From the NCBI RefSeq assembly GCF_004634425.1, contig NZ_SBJL01000002.1, forward strand, positions 496,001 to 560,000: 64,000 nucleotides of DNA. Reading direction: 5' to 3'. Positions 9,444 through 19,136 of this stretch are shown piece after piece (the stretch's first letter is position 1; each line of letters begins with the position of its first letter). The DNA comes from Vitreimonas flagellata (GTDB lineage: Bacteria > Pseudomonadota > Alphaproteobacteria > Caulobacterales > Aquidulcibacteraceae). The notes under the pieces are model-generated. The model was not told the origin of the DNA, searched no databases, and saw nothing but the letters and a program-made list of their open reading frames with translations. The translations under genes were made by a program, and so were the position numbers.

Positions 9444-9926
9444 TTAAGTCGACGGCTCTTCGGTCAGCAGCGGCTCGATGTGGCGCGCGGTAAGATTGCG
9501 CAGGCCCTCGAGCACGGCGGCGCGCGCGGCCTGGTCTCCGGCCATATCGGGATGACGCAAAGCGCGCATGGAATCGATGTGCACGCGAATGGTCGCCGCG
9601 CGTGTGCCGCTGCGATCCTCGGAATCGAGCAAGGTGCAGAGCGAGTAGGCTGCGGCGCTGAGCTCACTCAGGCCAAAGCTGCCGCTTTCGTTGAATATCT
9701 CGTTCGCCAGCAGATACATCGCTTCGTCGCGGGCGGCGTTCGCTGGGCGTGCAGCCATGTTTGCAAGCACGACGAGCTTCTGATCGAGCGCCTGCATGCA
9801 GGATTCGCGAATGCTTTCGAGCGCTGCGCTCGCCTTGCTCAGTGCTTGGCCGACGCTGACGCCGCCAGGCGTTTCCAGCAATTTCGCGAGTCGGTTCTCG
9901 GGCCGAAAGCGGCGCACCACACTCAT
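9444..9926 (-). CDS. cheE: CheE-like protein, last gene of the chemotaxis operon
   Basis: A 160-residue, mostly helical soluble protein without signal or membrane segment. It is named by position: the Caulobacter che operon ends in cheY3-cheE, and this gene overlaps the preceding cheY3-like gene by 4 bases (ATGA), implying coupled translation. There is no catalytic motif I can identify. Hydrophobic heptad-like helices suggest a partner-binding role, perhaps with a Che protein. The function of CheE is poorly defined, so the name carries little mechanism. The operon appears to end here: 52 bases follow before the amidohydrolase gene, with a weak CCCCT/AGGGG repeat but no convincing terminator. 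Confidence 0.72.
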   Translation of the reverse strand: MSVVRRFRPENRLAKLLETPGGVSVGQALSKASAALESIRESCMQALDQKLVVLANMAARPANAARDEAMYLLANEIFNESGSFGLSELSAAAYSLCTLLDSEDRSGTRAATIRVHIDSMRALRHPDMAGDQAARAAVLEGLRNLTARHIEPLLTEEPST

Positions 9927-10525
9927 ATCATCACCCGCTGCGGCTTCATGAAATTATCGATGTCGTCTTGCGACATGTCCGGCCCGCTGGCGGCGCCGAG
10001 CGGATCCTTGATGTCGGTTGAGCGACGGCCGTCAGTGTCGGCCGGCAAGCCCTCGAACTTGAAGCGACGATCCGGGCCGATATACGCGCCAGCTTCCACG
10101 AACGGGCGCTTATCACGCGCGACCCAGAGGATACGTTGCAACAGCACGTTCGGTGCAATCGGCTTGCTGACGAAGAAATTGGCGCCTGTATCGCGCGCCT
10201 GTTTCACGCGTGATACACGCGGGTGGCCGGACATCAGGATCACAGGCGCAAAGCAATTTGGCTCCACCATCGAGGCGCGCAGATTGCGCACCATGGCGTA
10301 ACCAGCGCCCTCTTCAGCATCAGGGTCGATCAGGATCAGATCGAACGCTTTATGTTTCAACAACTCGCCCGCCTCGCGCACGCTATTGGTGCGATGCGTC
10401 TCGGCGACGCCGAAGCCTTTGAGAATCTGGCCGAGTATATCGGCGGCGTGTGTCGTGGTTTCCACCACAAGCACCACGGCCTTGGTGAGATTGATCGCGG
10501 CGTTGGGGTTGAGGTCGCCGCTCAT
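9923..10525 (-). CDS. cheY3: Receiver-domain protein CheY3-like, with altered acidic pocket
   Basis: A 200-residue protein: a receiver domain (about residues 16-140) followed by a tail containing the IGPDRR motif common in alphaproteobacterial single-domain regulators. Asp67 (LILID) fits the phosphorylation site, and Ser (LMSGH) and Lys (VSKP) are present. The usual DD pair that binds magnesium reads VVET, so one acidic residue is replaced by Thr23. I start at the ATG at 10523-10525, just 4 bases after the cheU stop, rather than the much longer upstream extension. Its place between cheU and cheE matches CheYIII of Caulobacter. Phosphotransfer may be weakened, or it may be a phosphate sink or a binding-only receiver. 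Confidence 0.8.
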   Translation of the reverse strand: MSGDLNPNAAINLTKAVVLVVETTTHAADILGQILKGFGVAETHRTNSVREAGELLKHKAFDLILIDPDAEEGAGYAMVRNLRASMVEPNCFAPVILMSGHPRVSRVKQARDTGANFFVSKPIAPNVLLQRILWVARDKRPFVEAGAYIGPDRRFKFEGLPADTDGRRSTDIKDPLGAASGPDMSQDDIDNFMKPQRVMI

Positions 10526-10529
10526 GCGG

Positions 10530-10913
10530 CTAACCCCAAAGGATATCGTCGTCGATATCCTTTGGCTCCGACACAGTGCCGGCGAGACGATCACGCACGT
10601 CGGCCAACTTCACACGGCCGAGCGCTTCGGTGACGGACACCGCGCCCAGATTGCCGCCCGCGCGCGCGAGTTCACCGAGAAAATCGCTCACAGCGTGGAC
10701 GTGTTGCAGCACAAGATCGAGATGTTGCAGCTCGTGCGTCGCCGGCCCGGCCGTCGCGCTATTCTTGACCATGTCGAGGATCGCGGTTTCGAGCAGCAAG
10801 CCGCGTTCGTACGCGTGCTGCAACTCGACCGCGGCCGCGGCGAGCACTTCGCCCAGCGGCTGCTGCGCTTCCGCTTCGGCGATCGGCGCTTGGCTTTCTG
10901 CAGTGGCGCGCAT
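10530..10913 (-). CDS. cheU: CheU-like protein
   Basis: A 127-residue soluble helical protein without a recognised domain. It has an acidic Ala/Glu-rich N-terminus, central helices (LQHLDLVLQHVHAVSDFL) and an acidic tail ending in DDDILWG. It is named only by synteny: it lies between cheD and the third cheY, as cheU does in Caulobacter. Start ATG at 10911-10913 has GAGGG 6 bases upstream. The gene begins 8 bases after the cheD stop. Its biochemical role is not known to me. Confidence 0.65.
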   Translation of the reverse strand: MRATAESQAPIAEAEAQQPLGEVLAAAAVELQHAYERGLLLETAILDMVKNSATAGPATHELQHLDLVLQHVHAVSDFLGELARAGGNLGAVSVTEALGRVKLADVRDRLAGTVSEPKDIDDDILWG

Positions 10914-10921
10914 GGGGTCCC

Positions 10922-11491
10922 TCAGAACAATTCAATCGCGCCGGCCTCGGCCGGTGCGGGGGTGACGACGGCGGCGCGCTTGCGCTCGGACTTGAAGACT
11001 TCGGTGTCGTTCGAGTCCAAGATGAGCTGCGCCATGCGGCCCGATTGCGGCCAGAAGCGAATGCGACGCGGCTTGTCGCCGCCGAGACTCTTGCCGAGGC
11101 ACGGAATGCCTTCCGCCGCGAGGAATTTCTCGGCGAACTCGGCGTTCTGACGGCCGATGTCGGAAAGCCCTTCAACGACGCGCGCGCCGCCAAACAGCTT
11201 GGCAACCAGACGGCCCTTCGAGGCGCCCTTTTGCAACAAACCGTTGATCAGCAATTCCATCGAATAGACGCCATACTTCATACTGTCGTTGCGGCCGTCG
11301 TTCGAGCCAGGCAACAGAAAGTGGTTCATACCGCCCACGCCCAACACGGGATCGCGTACACACGCAGCGACGCACGAGCCCAACACCGTGGTGAGCACCA
11401 CGTTGGGATCGTCGCTGATCTGGAACTGCCCTTGAATGACATGGACCAGACGCTCGCGCGGCGCGGCAGCGGGGGCGAGGCTTGTGTTCAA
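10922..11491 (-). CDS. cheD: Chemoreceptor glutamine deamidase CheD
   Basis: A 189-residue CheD. It deamidates glutamines on chemoreceptors and binds CheY-type phosphatases in other bacteria. The catalytic Cys40 in LGSCVAAC and His57 in GGMNHFLLP are present. No ATG fits: the reading frame opens with a TTG at 11489-11491 that overlaps the preceding cheY stop by 4 bases (TTGA). That is the likely start, although no strong ribosome site is visible. It follows cheY2 and precedes cheU, as in Caulobacter. A substrate pool is present in the same operon (two receptors). Confidence 0.92.
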   Translation of the reverse strand: MNTSLAPAAAPRERLVHVIQGQFQISDDPNVVLTTVLGSCVAACVRDPVLGVGGMNHFLLPGSNDGRNDSMKYGVYSMELLINGLLQKGASKGRLVAKLFGGARVVEGLSDIGRQNAEFAEKFLAAEGIPCLGKSLGGDKPRRIRFWPQSGRMAQLILDSNDTEVFKSERKRAAVVTPAPAEAGAIELF

Positions 11492-11877
11492 GAGAGCGCG
11501 CCGAACACCGCTTCGATTTTCTGCTTGAGCGAGGCCGTGGTGAATGGCTTCGTCAGATAATTGTTCACGCCGAATTGGATGGCGCGTTGCACAAGCTCTT
11601 TGTCCGAGCGGCCCGTGAGCATGATGAACGCGGTCTTCTTCGTCGGCTCGTGCGAGCGGATCGCGCGCAAGAAGTCGAGACCATCCATCTTCGGCATGTT
11701 GTAGTCAGAAATCACAAGATGCGCGCCCTTGGTGACGAGCGCCTTCAAGCCCTCTTCGCCATCCGGCGCTTCGTTGACGTCGGTGAAACCGATCTGCTGC
11801 AACGCGGACCGGACAAGGGCGCGCATCGTCAATTGATCGTCGACGACAAGCACGCGAATGCTGGACGCGGCGGGCAT
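11488..11877 (-). CDS. cheY: Chemotaxis response regulator CheY (second copy)
   Basis: A 129-residue single receiver domain with full catalytic residues: DD at 13-14, phospho-acceptor Asp58 in ISDYNMPKMDG, Thr in MLTGR and Lys in YLTKPF. I start at the ATG at 11875-11877, whose first base overlaps the last base of the cheB stop (TAATG), rather than 30 bases further upstream. Phosphorylated by CheA, it would bind the flagellar switch or compete for phosphate. It corresponds by position to CheYII of Caulobacter. Confidence 0.92.
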   Translation of the reverse strand: MPAASSIRVLVVDDQLTMRALVRSALQQIGFTDVNEAPDGEEGLKALVTKGAHLVISDYNMPKMDGLDFLRAIRSHEPTKKTAFIMLTGRSDKELVQRAIQFGVNNYLTKPFTTASLKQKIEAVFGALS

Positions 11878-12917
11878 TAGGCGGCTCCCTTCATGGCATC
11901 GGTGCAAAGCTCAAGCACGGCTGCCGATATGCGAGTTAGCGGTAATTGCTTTTCGACCGCGCCAAGTTCATGCGCGGCGCGCGGCATGCCATAGACGACG
12001 CAGCTGGCTTCATCTTGGCCGATTGTGCGCGCGCCAGCGTCGCGCATGCGCTTCAGGCCCGCCGCGCCATCGCGGCCCATCCCGGTGAGAATGACGCCCA
12101 CAGCGCGACCGCCCACAGCAGCAGCGACGCTATCGAACAACACGTCGACCGACGGGCGGTGGCCGTTGACGGCGCCAGACGCAAAGAGCTTGCAGCGCAA
12201 ATTGGAGCCCGAGCCCTCGACTTTCAGGTGCGCGTCCCCGCCCGGCGCCAGATACACGTGCCCCGGCTGAATCGCCATGCCGTCTTCGGCCTCACACACG
12301 GTCGGCGCACACGTCTTATCCAACCGCATCGCAAAATTGCGCGTGAACACAGGCGGCATGTGCTGCGTGATCACGGTCGGCGGGCAATTGGCGGGATACG
12401 TTTGCAACACGGTTTGCAGCGCCTCGACGCCGCCCGTGGACGAGCCGATCGCAACCAGATTGCGGTTCGGGCGGAAATTAGATGTCGGCGCCGGGGTCGG
12501 CGCGGCGGAATTGCGTGAGCGCACGCGCGAATGCGCAGCAGCGCGGATCATGTCCGGCAGTGGGCGGAAGGCAGCGCGTATGTCACCGTCGCGCGGCTTG
12601 CCGATGCAATCCACGGCGCCGAGCTCAAGCGCTTGTAGCGTGGCGTCGGCGCCTTCCTGCGTCAGCGTCGAGATCATGATCACCGGCATCGGCCGCAAGC
12701 GCATAAGGCGCTCGAGGAACTCGATGCCGTTCATATTCGGCATTTCGACGTCGAGCGTGACCACGTCAGGATTCAACGCCTTGATCGCTTCGCGCGCTTC
12801 GAGCGGGTCGCAGGCCGAGCCCACGACTTCGATATCCTGCTCACTCTTCAGCACGCTGGCGATCATCGCCCGCATCGTGGGCGAGTCATCGACGATCAAT
12901 ACGCGGATGCTCATCAC
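11877..12917 (-). CDS. cheB: Protein-glutamate methylesterase CheB
   Basis: A 346-residue two-domain enzyme. An N-terminal receiver has phospho-acceptor Asp56 in [12 protein letters not shown] linker follows at about 115-150, then the methylesterase domain. The catalytic triad of that domain is Ser160 (GSSTGG), His186 (TQHMPP) and an Asp in GMGRDGA. CheB removes methyl groups from receptor glutamates when phosphorylated by CheA, opposing CheR for adaptation. It overlaps cheR by 4 bases. Both receptors of this operon end in a WEEF peptide that could dock CheB and CheR. Confidence 0.96.
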   Translation of the reverse strand: MMSIRVLIVDDSPTMRAMIASVLKSEQDIEVVGSACDPLEAREAIKALNPDVVTLDVEMPNMNGIEFLERLMRLRPMPVIMISTLTQEGADATLQALELGAVDCIGKPRDGDIRAAFRPLPDMIRAAAHSRVRSRNSAAPTPAPTSNFRPNRNLVAIGSSTGGVEALQTVLQTYPANCPPTVITQHMPPVFTRNFAMRLDKTCAPTVCEAEDGMAIQPGHVYLAPGGDAHLKVEGSGSNLRCKLFASGAVNGHRPSVDVLFDSVAAAVGGRAVGVILTGMGRDGAAGLKRMRDAGARTIGQDEASCVVYGMPRAAHELGAVEKQLPLTRISAAVLELCTDAMKGAA

Positions 12918-13783
12918 GCTCCCCGTTTCAGTCTGTAGGTCGTGAGACCATCGGTCTCGAAATTCGGGTCGTTCACGCGTTCTGAATGGCCGATATAAAG
13001 CCGCGCATGCGGATGCATGTGCTGGCGATAGCGCCCCCAGATGCGCTCTTGTGTCGGCTCTTCAAAATAGATGACGACGTTGCGGCAGAAGATGGCGTCG
13101 AACTTGCCCTTAATCGGCCAATCGCCGATCAGGTTGAGCTCGTTGAAGGTGATGAGCGCGCGCAGCTCGGGCGACACCACCCAATCACCCGTTTCGCGAT
13201 CACGCTTCAAATGGCGATCGCGCATTTCCTTCGGCACGGGCGAGACGTTATCGTCGTTGTAGATCCCGCGACGGCCGGTTTGCACCACGTTCGGATCGAT
13301 ATCGGTGGCGAGGATTTTCACATCGAGGCGTGTGGCTTCCGGAATGACGGAAAGCACCGTCATCGCCATTGAATAGGGCTCCTGCCCCGTCGAGCAGCCG
13401 GCGGACCAAAGACGCAAACGTCCGCCCGCTTTCACGTTCGCGGCGAGCGGTTCAAGGATTTGAGTGCGCAGCAAATCGAAATGGTGTGGTTCGCGGAAGA
13501 AGCGCGTCACGTTGGTGGTGAGCGCGGCGAGCATATTGACGCGCTCGTCCTTGCCCTCGGGCGTGCCAACAAGAGCAACGTAGGCGGCGAAATCCGCGAG
13601 CCGTAGCGCGCGGATGCGTTTGGCCAGGCGCGAATACACAAGCGTCGCTTTCGCCGGCGGCAGGTGAATGCCGGCGTCCGCGTGCAGCATCGCGGCGACC
13701 GCTTTGAAGTCGGCCTCCGTGAAATGGTATTCGCCTTGTACGAGCGGCTCTTCTTCGCGCCCGCGCCTGGCTGGATTGCTCAT
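12914..13783 (-). CDS. cheR: Chemotaxis protein methyltransferase CheR
   Basis: A 289-residue enzyme that methylates receptor glutamates from S-adenosylmethionine. It has the small helical N-domain ([19 protein letters not shown]), the FFREPHHF loop and the SAM-binding [13 protein letters not shown] motif. A later YIGHSERV stretch is typical of the C-terminal domain. The beta-subdomain that binds receptor C-terminal pentapeptides is retained. ATG at 13781-13783 overlaps the cheW stop by 4 bases, so translation is probably coupled. Confidence 0.96.
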   Translation of the reverse strand: MSNPARRGREEEPLVQGEYHFTEADFKAVAAMLHADAGIHLPPAKATLVYSRLAKRIRALRLADFAAYVALVGTPEGKDERVNMLAALTTNVTRFFREPHHFDLLRTQILEPLAANVKAGGRLRLWSAGCSTGQEPYSMAMTVLSVIPEATRLDVKILATDIDPNVVQTGRRGIYNDDNVSPVPKEMRDRHLKRDRETGDWVVSPELRALITFNELNLIGDWPIKGKFDAIFCRNVVIYFEEPTQERIWGRYRQHMHPHARLYIGHSERVNDPNFETDGLTTYRLKRGA

Positions 13784-14250
13784 GCCGCTTCCTCGAGCGA
13801 TTGATCAGGCAGAATCTGGTCGAGCACGATCCAGGAGATCATGCGGCCTTCGACGGCGAGAATGCCTTTAACGAAACGCTTCACTGCATCGCAGGCGACG
13901 TCCGGTGTCGGCTGGATTGCGTCGGCGGTCGTGGTGAGAATTTCCGACACAGCGTCGACCAGGAGACCGACTACGCGGTTGCCGATGCGCACGACGATGA
14001 TGACGTGACGCGCGTTCGGTTCGGTGACGCCGAAGCCCAAGCGGTTGGCCAGATCGATGATCGGCAGCACCGCGCCGCGCAGATTGATCACACCGCGGAC
14101 ATAAGGCGGCGATTGCGGCAGTGGCGTCGCCGCAGCCCAGCCGCGAATTTCGCGGACGGCCATGATGTCCACGCAATATTCCTGTTCGCCGATCCGGAAG
14201 GAGATCAGCTCCAGGCGATTCTGGGCGAATTCGATATCGTCGTTGGTCAT
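13780..14250 (-). CDS. cheW: Chemotaxis coupling protein CheW
   Basis: A 156-residue SH3-like coupling protein linking receptors to CheA in the signalling array. Visible family segments are [65 protein letters not shown] start at the ATG at 14248-14250, one base after the cheA stop; the longer frame to 14307 would run through the cheA end. It stands between cheA and cheR as in Caulobacter. Confidence 0.95.
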   Translation of the reverse strand: MTNDDIEFAQNRLELISFRIGEQEYCVDIMAVREIRGWAAATPLPQSPPYVRGVINLRGAVLPIIDLANRLGFGVTEPNARHVIIVVRIGNRVVGLLVDAVSEILTTTADAIQPTPDVACDAVKRFVKGILAVEGRMISWIVLDQILPDQSLEEAA

Positions 14251-14251
14251 A

Positions 14252-16453
14252 TCAGCCTGCCTTTGCCAATTGGGTTTCCGCGCGCGTTTCGCTGACGCGC
14301 TGTGCAATCAATCCATCCACGTCGAGAATGAGCGCCACGCGGCCGTCGCCGAGGATCGTCGCCGCCGCGACGCCTTCGACGCGCTGGTAATTCGCTTCCA
14401 GGCTCTTGATGACAACTTGGCGCTGGCCTTGGATGTCATCCACGAGCAGCGCCGCGCGGCCGCCGCCTTCGCTTTCGACCAGCAGCACGACGCCACTATC
14501 CGGCTGCGCCGAGTCTTTGCGGAAACCCAGCGCCACCCCGACATCCACCAACGGCACGAACGCGTCGCGCACTGCAATGACCATGCGGTTTGGGCCGAGC
14601 CTGCGGACTTCACCCGGCTTAGGCTGCAGCGTCTCGATAATGGTTGTGAGCGGCGCGATCAGCGTTTGCGCTGCCGCACTCACCACCATGCCGTCGAGCA
14701 CGGCGAGCGTGAGCGGCAACGAGAGCGTGAAGGTCGAACCCTTGCCGGGGTTCGAGGTGATTGAGATGCGGCCGCCGAGCGCTTGGATCGAGCGCTTCAC
14801 CACGTCCATGCCGACGCCACGGCCGGAAATGTCGGAAATCGCCGATGCGGTCGAGAAGCCCGGCAAGAAGATGATGTTGTCGATTTCTTCGTCGGTCATG
14901 TTGAGATCGGGCGCGATCAGGCCCTTCTCGATTGCCTTCGCCCTCACGCGCTCGCGATTGATGCCGCGGCCGTCGTCCGACACTTCGATGACGATGCGAC
15001 CCGAACGGTGCAGCGCCGCCAAGCGGATCGTGCCTTCCGCGGGCTTGCCTGCATCGATGCGCTCCTGTGTGCTTTCGAGACCGTGATCGACGGCGTTGCG
15101 CAGCATGTGCGTGATCGGATCGGACAAACGCTCGATGACCGTCTTGTCCACTTCGGTGCCTTCGCCATCCATGACGAGGCGCACTTGCTTGTTCGTCGCC
15201 GTCGCGATTTCACGCACCAGACGCGGCATGCGCTGAAACACCGATTTCACCGGCTGCGCGCGGATCGCCATAACGCTGTCTTGCAGTTCGCGCGTGAGCT
15301 GTTCGAGCTCATCAAGACCCATGGCGACGTTCGACGAGCGTGCGACGCCTGTTTCGGCGACACGCTGCGCCAACATGGCCTGATTGATGACAAGCTCGCC
15401 GACAAGATCGATCAGGCGATCGACACGCTCCAGATCGACACGGATCGTCGCGTTGGCGGCGGCCTTGGCTTCGCCATCACCGCCGGCAGCGGCGGGCGCG
15501 GCTTTCGAAGCAGGCGCGGCGCGCGGCGGCGCAGCGGCGGCTGGCGCTGGAGCGGGCGCCGGCGCAACCACCGCAACCGGCGGCGGCGCAACAGGTTCGA
15601 TCACCGGCATGGGCGCCGCGATCGGCGCCGGTGTGGAAACAGCGATGCGCTCCACGATCAAATCGCAATCGCCTTCGACGAATTCGAAGATCTCGCGGAT
15701 CGCGGCTTCGTCCTTGTCGCTGTTGAGGAAGCAGGTCCACGACAAATACGATGCGTTGACGTCCATCGCGTCGAGCGACGGCACAAGCGAATCGTCCACC
15801 GCGACGTCGCACTCGCCGAGCATGGCCAGTTCGCGCAGCAGAATGGTGGCGTCGCTGCCTTTGGCGTAGAGCGCTGGGCGCGGCGTGAAGGTGATCTTCC
15901 AGATTTCCTCGTCGCTCGCGGGCGCCGCCGGCTCGTCCAGCAGCGGCACCTCATCGATCGAGATGCGCAGCGGCACGAAGCCCCATTCGTCAGGCTCGGG
16001 GTCGGCGCCTGGCGAAACTGGCGCCGGAGCAGCCGCGGCAACTGGCGCGGCGGCCGGCGGCGCGCTGCCGCCGTGCGCAAGATGCTCAAGCTCTTCCATA
16101 AGTGCTGCGCAGCGGTCTTGATCGACGCTGCCGCCATCGCGCGCGGCGTGCACGAGATCGGCCAACACGTCGCTGGCGCGCAGCATCACGTGCAGCACGT
16201 CCGGCTCGATCGCGAGCTTATCGGAGCGCATCAAATCGAGAACGGTCTCGAACGTGTGCGAGAATTTGACGAGGTCTTCGAAACCGAAGGCGCCGGCGCC
16301 GCCCTTCACGGAATGCACAGCGCGGAAAACGGCGTTCACCGTCTCGCGATCGCCCGTGCCCTCTTCCAGCGCCATCAGGCCGGCTTCGAGCTCTCCGAGC
16401 TGTTCGTCACATTCCTGGAAGAACGTGACTTTGATTGCGTCCATCGGATCCAT
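14252..16453 (-). CDS. cheA: Chemotaxis histidine kinase CheA
   Basis: A 733-residue kinase. P1 (about 1-110) holds the phosphorylated His47 in [11 protein letters not shown] long Ala/Pro-rich region with a second folded segment (about 130-330) stands where the P2 and linkers lie. P3 dimerisation and P4 ATPase follow, with the N-box [10 protein letters not shown], then [11 protein letters not shown] and [11 protein letters not shown]5, CheW-like, ends the protein. ATG at 16451-16453 has an AGGAG 7 bases upstream, one of the best ribosome sites of the operon. CheA passes phosphate to the CheY proteins and CheB encoded next to it. Confidence 0.97.
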   Translation of the reverse strand: MDPMDAIKVTFFQECDEQLGELEAGLMALEEGTGDRETVNAVFRAVHSVKGGAGAFGFEDLVKFSHTFETVLDLMRSDKLAIEPDVLHVMLRASDVLADLVHAARDGGSVDQDRCAALMEELEHLAHGGSAPPAAAPVAAAAPAPVSPGADPEPDEWGFVPLRISIDEVPLLDEPAAPASDEEIWKITFTPRPALYAKGSDATILLRELAMLGECDVAVDDSLVPSLDAMDVNASYLSWTCFLNSDKDEAAIREIFEFVEGDCDLIVERIAVSTPAPIAAPMPVIEPVAPPPVAVVAPAPAPAPAAAAPPRAAPASKAAPAAAGGDGEAKAAANATIRVDLERVDRLIDLVGELVINQAMLAQRVAETGVARSSNVAMGLDELEQLTRELQDSVMAIRAQPVKSVFQRMPRLVREIATATNKQVRLVMDGEGTEVDKTVIERLSDPITHMLRNAVDHGLESTQERIDAGKPAEGTIRLAALHRSGRIVIEVSDDGRGINRERVRAKAIEKGLIAPDLNMTDEEIDNIIFLPGFSTASAISDISGRGVGMDVVKRSIQALGGRISITSNPGKGSTFTLSLPLTLAVLDGMVVSAAAQTLIAPLTTIIETLQPKPGEVRRLGPNRMVIAVRDAFVPLVDVGVALGFRKDSAQPDSGVVLLVESEGGGRAALLVDDIQGQRQVVIKSLEANYQRVEGVAAATILGDGRVALILDVDGLIAQRVSETRAETQLAKAG

Positions 16454-16465
16454 GGCGCGCGCTCC

Positions 16466-16831
16466 TTAAGCCGATACGCGGCGAATTGCTTCGACAAGAC
16501 GCGCCGCATCGAACGGCTTCACGATCCAGCCCGTCGCGCCCGCGTCGCGCGCGCGCGCCTTCTTGGCTGCATCACTTTCCGTCGAAAGAACCAGGATCGG
16601 TGTGGCGCGGTGTTCTTCGACGCCGCGCACACGCTCGATAAAGCCGAAGCCGTCGAGCTTGGGCATGTTGATGTCGGTGATAATCACATCAGCGCCGTGC
16701 TCAGCCAGCACTTCGAGGCCGTGCTCGCCGTCCTCGGCCTGCACAACGTCGAAGCCTGCGCCCTTCAGCGCCATCAGCAGCATTTCCCGCATCATGCGGG
16801 AATCATCAACGGTGAGAATACGCATGCTCAT
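16466..16831 (-). CDS. cheY: Chemotaxis response regulator CheY (first copy)
   Basis: A 121-residue single receiver with all key residues: DD at 9-10, phospho-acceptor Asp53 in IITDINMPKLDG, Ser in VLSTES and Lys in WIVKPFD. It lies between the STAS protein and cheA, the position of CheYI in Caulobacter. The start overlaps the stop of the STAS gene by 4 bases. Which of the three CheY-like proteins acts at the motor cannot be told from sequence. Confidence 0.93.
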   Translation of the reverse strand: MSMRILTVDDSRMMREMLLMALKGAGFDVVQAEDGEHGLEVLAEHGADVIITDINMPKLDGFGFIERVRGVEEHRATPILVLSTESDAAKKARARDAGATGWIVKPFDAARLVEAIRRVSA

Positions 16832-17109
16832 GACGCCGCCGGCTCCGCGAAATAGCTGTCCATGCCAATGTGGCCGAGTGCACGGAGCATCTCGTCCGAA
16901 GGATTCGCGAGCGCGAATTCAACACCGTCTTGCATCCATGTCCGCTGGGCTGCAGCGATCACTTGAATGCATTGGCCGCCAATGCGTTGCACGTCGGCGC
17001 CGTCGATCTCGATCGCCTTGCCGCGCTGGGCGAGGAATTGATCGCGCAATGGGCCAGCGGCTCGGAAATCGAGCGCCGGCGCCAATTTGATCTGTGTGGC
17101 TTGGCTCAT
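16828..17109 (-). CDS. cheX: STAS-domain protein at the cheX position
   Basis: A 93-residue STAS-like domain protein. IEIDGADVQRIGGQCIQVI lines up with the anti-sigma-antagonist signature. However, the phosphorylatable Ser of the usual DSSGL is a Gly here, so classic Ser phosphorylation is unlikely. I start at the ATG at 17107-17109, 2 bases after the receptor stop. It sits between the receptor and cheY1, which is where cheX lies in Caulobacter. This is not the CheX/CheC phosphatase family of other bacteria. It may be a scaffold or partner of a receptor or of CheA. The name rests on gene order. Confidence 0.75.
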   Translation of the reverse strand: MSQATQIKLAPALDFRAAGPLRDQFLAQRGKAIEIDGADVQRIGGQCIQVIAAAQRTWMQDGVEFALANPSDEMLRALGHIGMDSYFAEPAAS

Positions 17110-17111
17110 CC

Positions 17112-19136
17112 TTAGAACTCCTCCCACGACTCGACTTTGGTCGGCGTGGACGATGGCATGGCGACGCGACGCGCGGGCTTGGCGGCCGCGAACTCAGCCA
17201 GACGTTCTTGCTGTTGCAGCACCGGATTGGCGCGCTTCGGCGCAGGCGTTTCAGCGCTGACGGGTTTCGGCGTGGCGCGCGGCGCGGGTGCGGGGCGCGT
17301 GGTCACGGATGGCGTGGCACGCGTCGGCGCGCGCGGCGCAGCCACGGCGCGCGTAGCGCGCGACACTTCAAAGCGCGCGACGAGCTGCGCCAATTGCTCG
17401 GCCTCGTGGGCAAGCGCATGGCTGGCGGCGGTGGATTCCTCGACCATGGCAGCGTTTTGCTGCGTAGTTTGATCCATTTGGTTAACGGCGCTGTTGACTT
17501 GGGTCAGGGCGGTGGCCTGTTCCTGCGCCGAGGCGGTGATGTCGGCCATCAGCGCGTTAATCTCGGCGACACCGGCTGCAATCTCTGAGAGAGCTTGGCC
17601 GGCCTGACCAACCAGCTTCACGCCGGCGCCCACTTGTTGCGTGCTGGTCGAGATCAGCGCTTTGATTTCCTTGGCGGCCTCGGCGGAGCGTTGCGCCAGC
17701 GCACGGACTTCCGAGGCGACGACAGCGAAGCCGCGGCCCGCCTCGCCTGCGCGCGCAGCTTCAACGCCCGCGTTCAGGGCCAGCAGATTGGTTTGGAACG
17801 CGATCTCGTCGATGACGCCGATGATTTGACTGATCTGTTTGGACGAGCCTTCGATCGCTTCCATGGCGCTGACCGCATCGCGGACGATCTCGCCGCTCTT
17901 GTCGGCGTGCTCGCGCGCGTGTTGCACGGTGGCGTTGGCTTGGCGCGCGCCTTCGGCGGTTTTACCGACGGTCGCGGTGATTTCGTCGAGCGCTGCTGCG
18001 GTTTCTTCGAGCGTCGCCGCTTGTTGCTCGGTGCGGCGCGAGAGACCGTCCGACGCCGTGCTGATTTCGCCCGTGCCTGAACGAATGCCGTCCGCGTTCG
18101 AGGCGATGGTTTGCATCGCATCTTCGAGCTTCGCGAGTGCGTTGTTGAAGTCGTCTTGCAGCTTCAGATACGCCTCCGGCAGCTGACGATTGAGACGATA
18201 GGTCAGATCGCCATCGGCGAGTTTGGCCAAGCCTTCGCCGAATGAACCAACCACGAGTTCCTCGGCTTCGCGTTGCGCGCGCGCTTCGGCTTCCTTTTGC
18301 GCGGCGGCGGCGGCAATACGGGATTCTTCGTGGCGACGCTCCGCTTCGATGCGATCAAGTGCTGCTTGGCGGAACGTGAGCAAGGCCCGGCCCATCGCGC
18401 CGATTTCGTCGCCCCGTGCGGCTTCCGGCGGATTGATGGAATTGTCGCCCTTCGCCAGCTGATCCATCTGCGTGGTGAGATTGAGCAGCGGGCTGACCAG
18501 ATATCGGCGCGCGCCAATCGCCAGCGCAGCCACGGCGCCAGTCGCAAAAACAAGAGTCGCAATCAGCAACCAAAAGGCGATCGCGGAATCCCGCTCTGCT
18601 TGCGACTTTGCTTCTTCGGCGCTGGCGGAAATAACGTTGGTCACCTCCTCCATCGCACCTTCGAGGGCTCGGAATTGCTCGAAAAAGCCCGGCAATTGCG
18701 CGAGTGCGGCTTGCGGGTTGCTCTCCGCTTCGTTGATCACGCGCTCGGCAGCAGTGATGTAAGCATTTAATGGTTCGGCGACGCCCGCAACTGCGGCGCG
18801 CTCGCTATCAGTTTCCGCAAGCTCGCCTTCTTCCGCGATCATGGCGCGGAATTCGGCCATGTGCTCGGCGAAATCGGCGCGCACCTCAGCCATTGTGATG
18901 CCCGACGCCGGATCGCGCGCTGTAAGTGCTGCGAGCACATCGGAACGCATCGCGTCATGCATCATGTCAGCAGTTAGGTGACTCCGTAGCAATTCCGCCG
19001 TTCGCTCGGCGTTATGGAGTTCGTCCGTCAGCTTGTTTTGTTCGTAGAGGCCAACGCCGCCTGTAACGGCAACGAGCGCCAACATCGAGGCGCTCGCGGT
19101 CATGGCGACCTTGTTCAAAGAATTAAACATGGACAT
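17112..19136 (-). CDS. Membrane methyl-accepting chemotaxis protein
   Basis: A 674-residue receptor. Membrane segments are at about 10-32 and 187-209, enclosing a helical periplasmic sensor of about 155 residues. A HAMP domain follows, then a second HAMP-like stretch ([13 protein letters not shown]) and the signalling coiled coil with the hairpin tip region [20 protein letters not shown]. It ends in WEEF, like the pentapeptides that tether CheR and CheB. The ATG at 19134-19136 is preceded by GGGGAGG and overlaps the porin stop codon by one base, so the two genes are coupled. It matches the mcpA position of the Caulobacter operon. Ligand is unknown. Confidence 0.95.
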   Translation of the reverse strand: MSMFNSLNKVAMTASASMLALVAVTGGVGLYEQNKLTDELHNAERTAELLRSHLTADMMHDAMRSDVLAALTARDPASGITMAEVRADFAEHMAEFRAMIAEEGELAETDSERAAVAGVAEPLNAYITAAERVINEAESNPQAALAQLPGFFEQFRALEGAMEEVTNVISASAEEAKSQAERDSAIAFWLLIATLVFATGAVAALAIGARRYLVSPLLNLTTQMDQLAKGDNSINPPEAARGDEIGAMGRALLTFRQAALDRIEAERRHEESRIAAAAAQKEAEARAQREAEELVVGSFGEGLAKLADGDLTYRLNRQLPEAYLKLQDDFNNALAKLEDAMQTIASNADGIRSGTGEISTASDGLSRRTEQQAATLEETAAALDEITATVGKTAEGARQANATVQHAREHADKSGEIVRDAVSAMEAIEGSSKQISQIIGVIDEIAFQTNLLALNAGVEAARAGEAGRGFAVVASEVRALAQRSAEAAKEIKALISTSTQQVGAGVKLVGQAGQALSEIAAGVAEINALMADITASAQEQATALTQVNSAVNQMDQTTQQNAAMVEESTAASHALAHEAEQLAQLVARFEVSRATRAVAAPRAPTRATPSVTTRPAPAPRATPKPVSAETPAPKRANPVLQQQERLAEFAAAKPARRVAMPSSTPTKVESWEEF

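Noticed and set aside
14783-16855. 690-codon open frame on the plus strand opposite cheA
   Set aside because: It is the antisense shadow of cheA and cheY in GC-rich DNA; the composition is Arg/His-rich with no recognisable domain.
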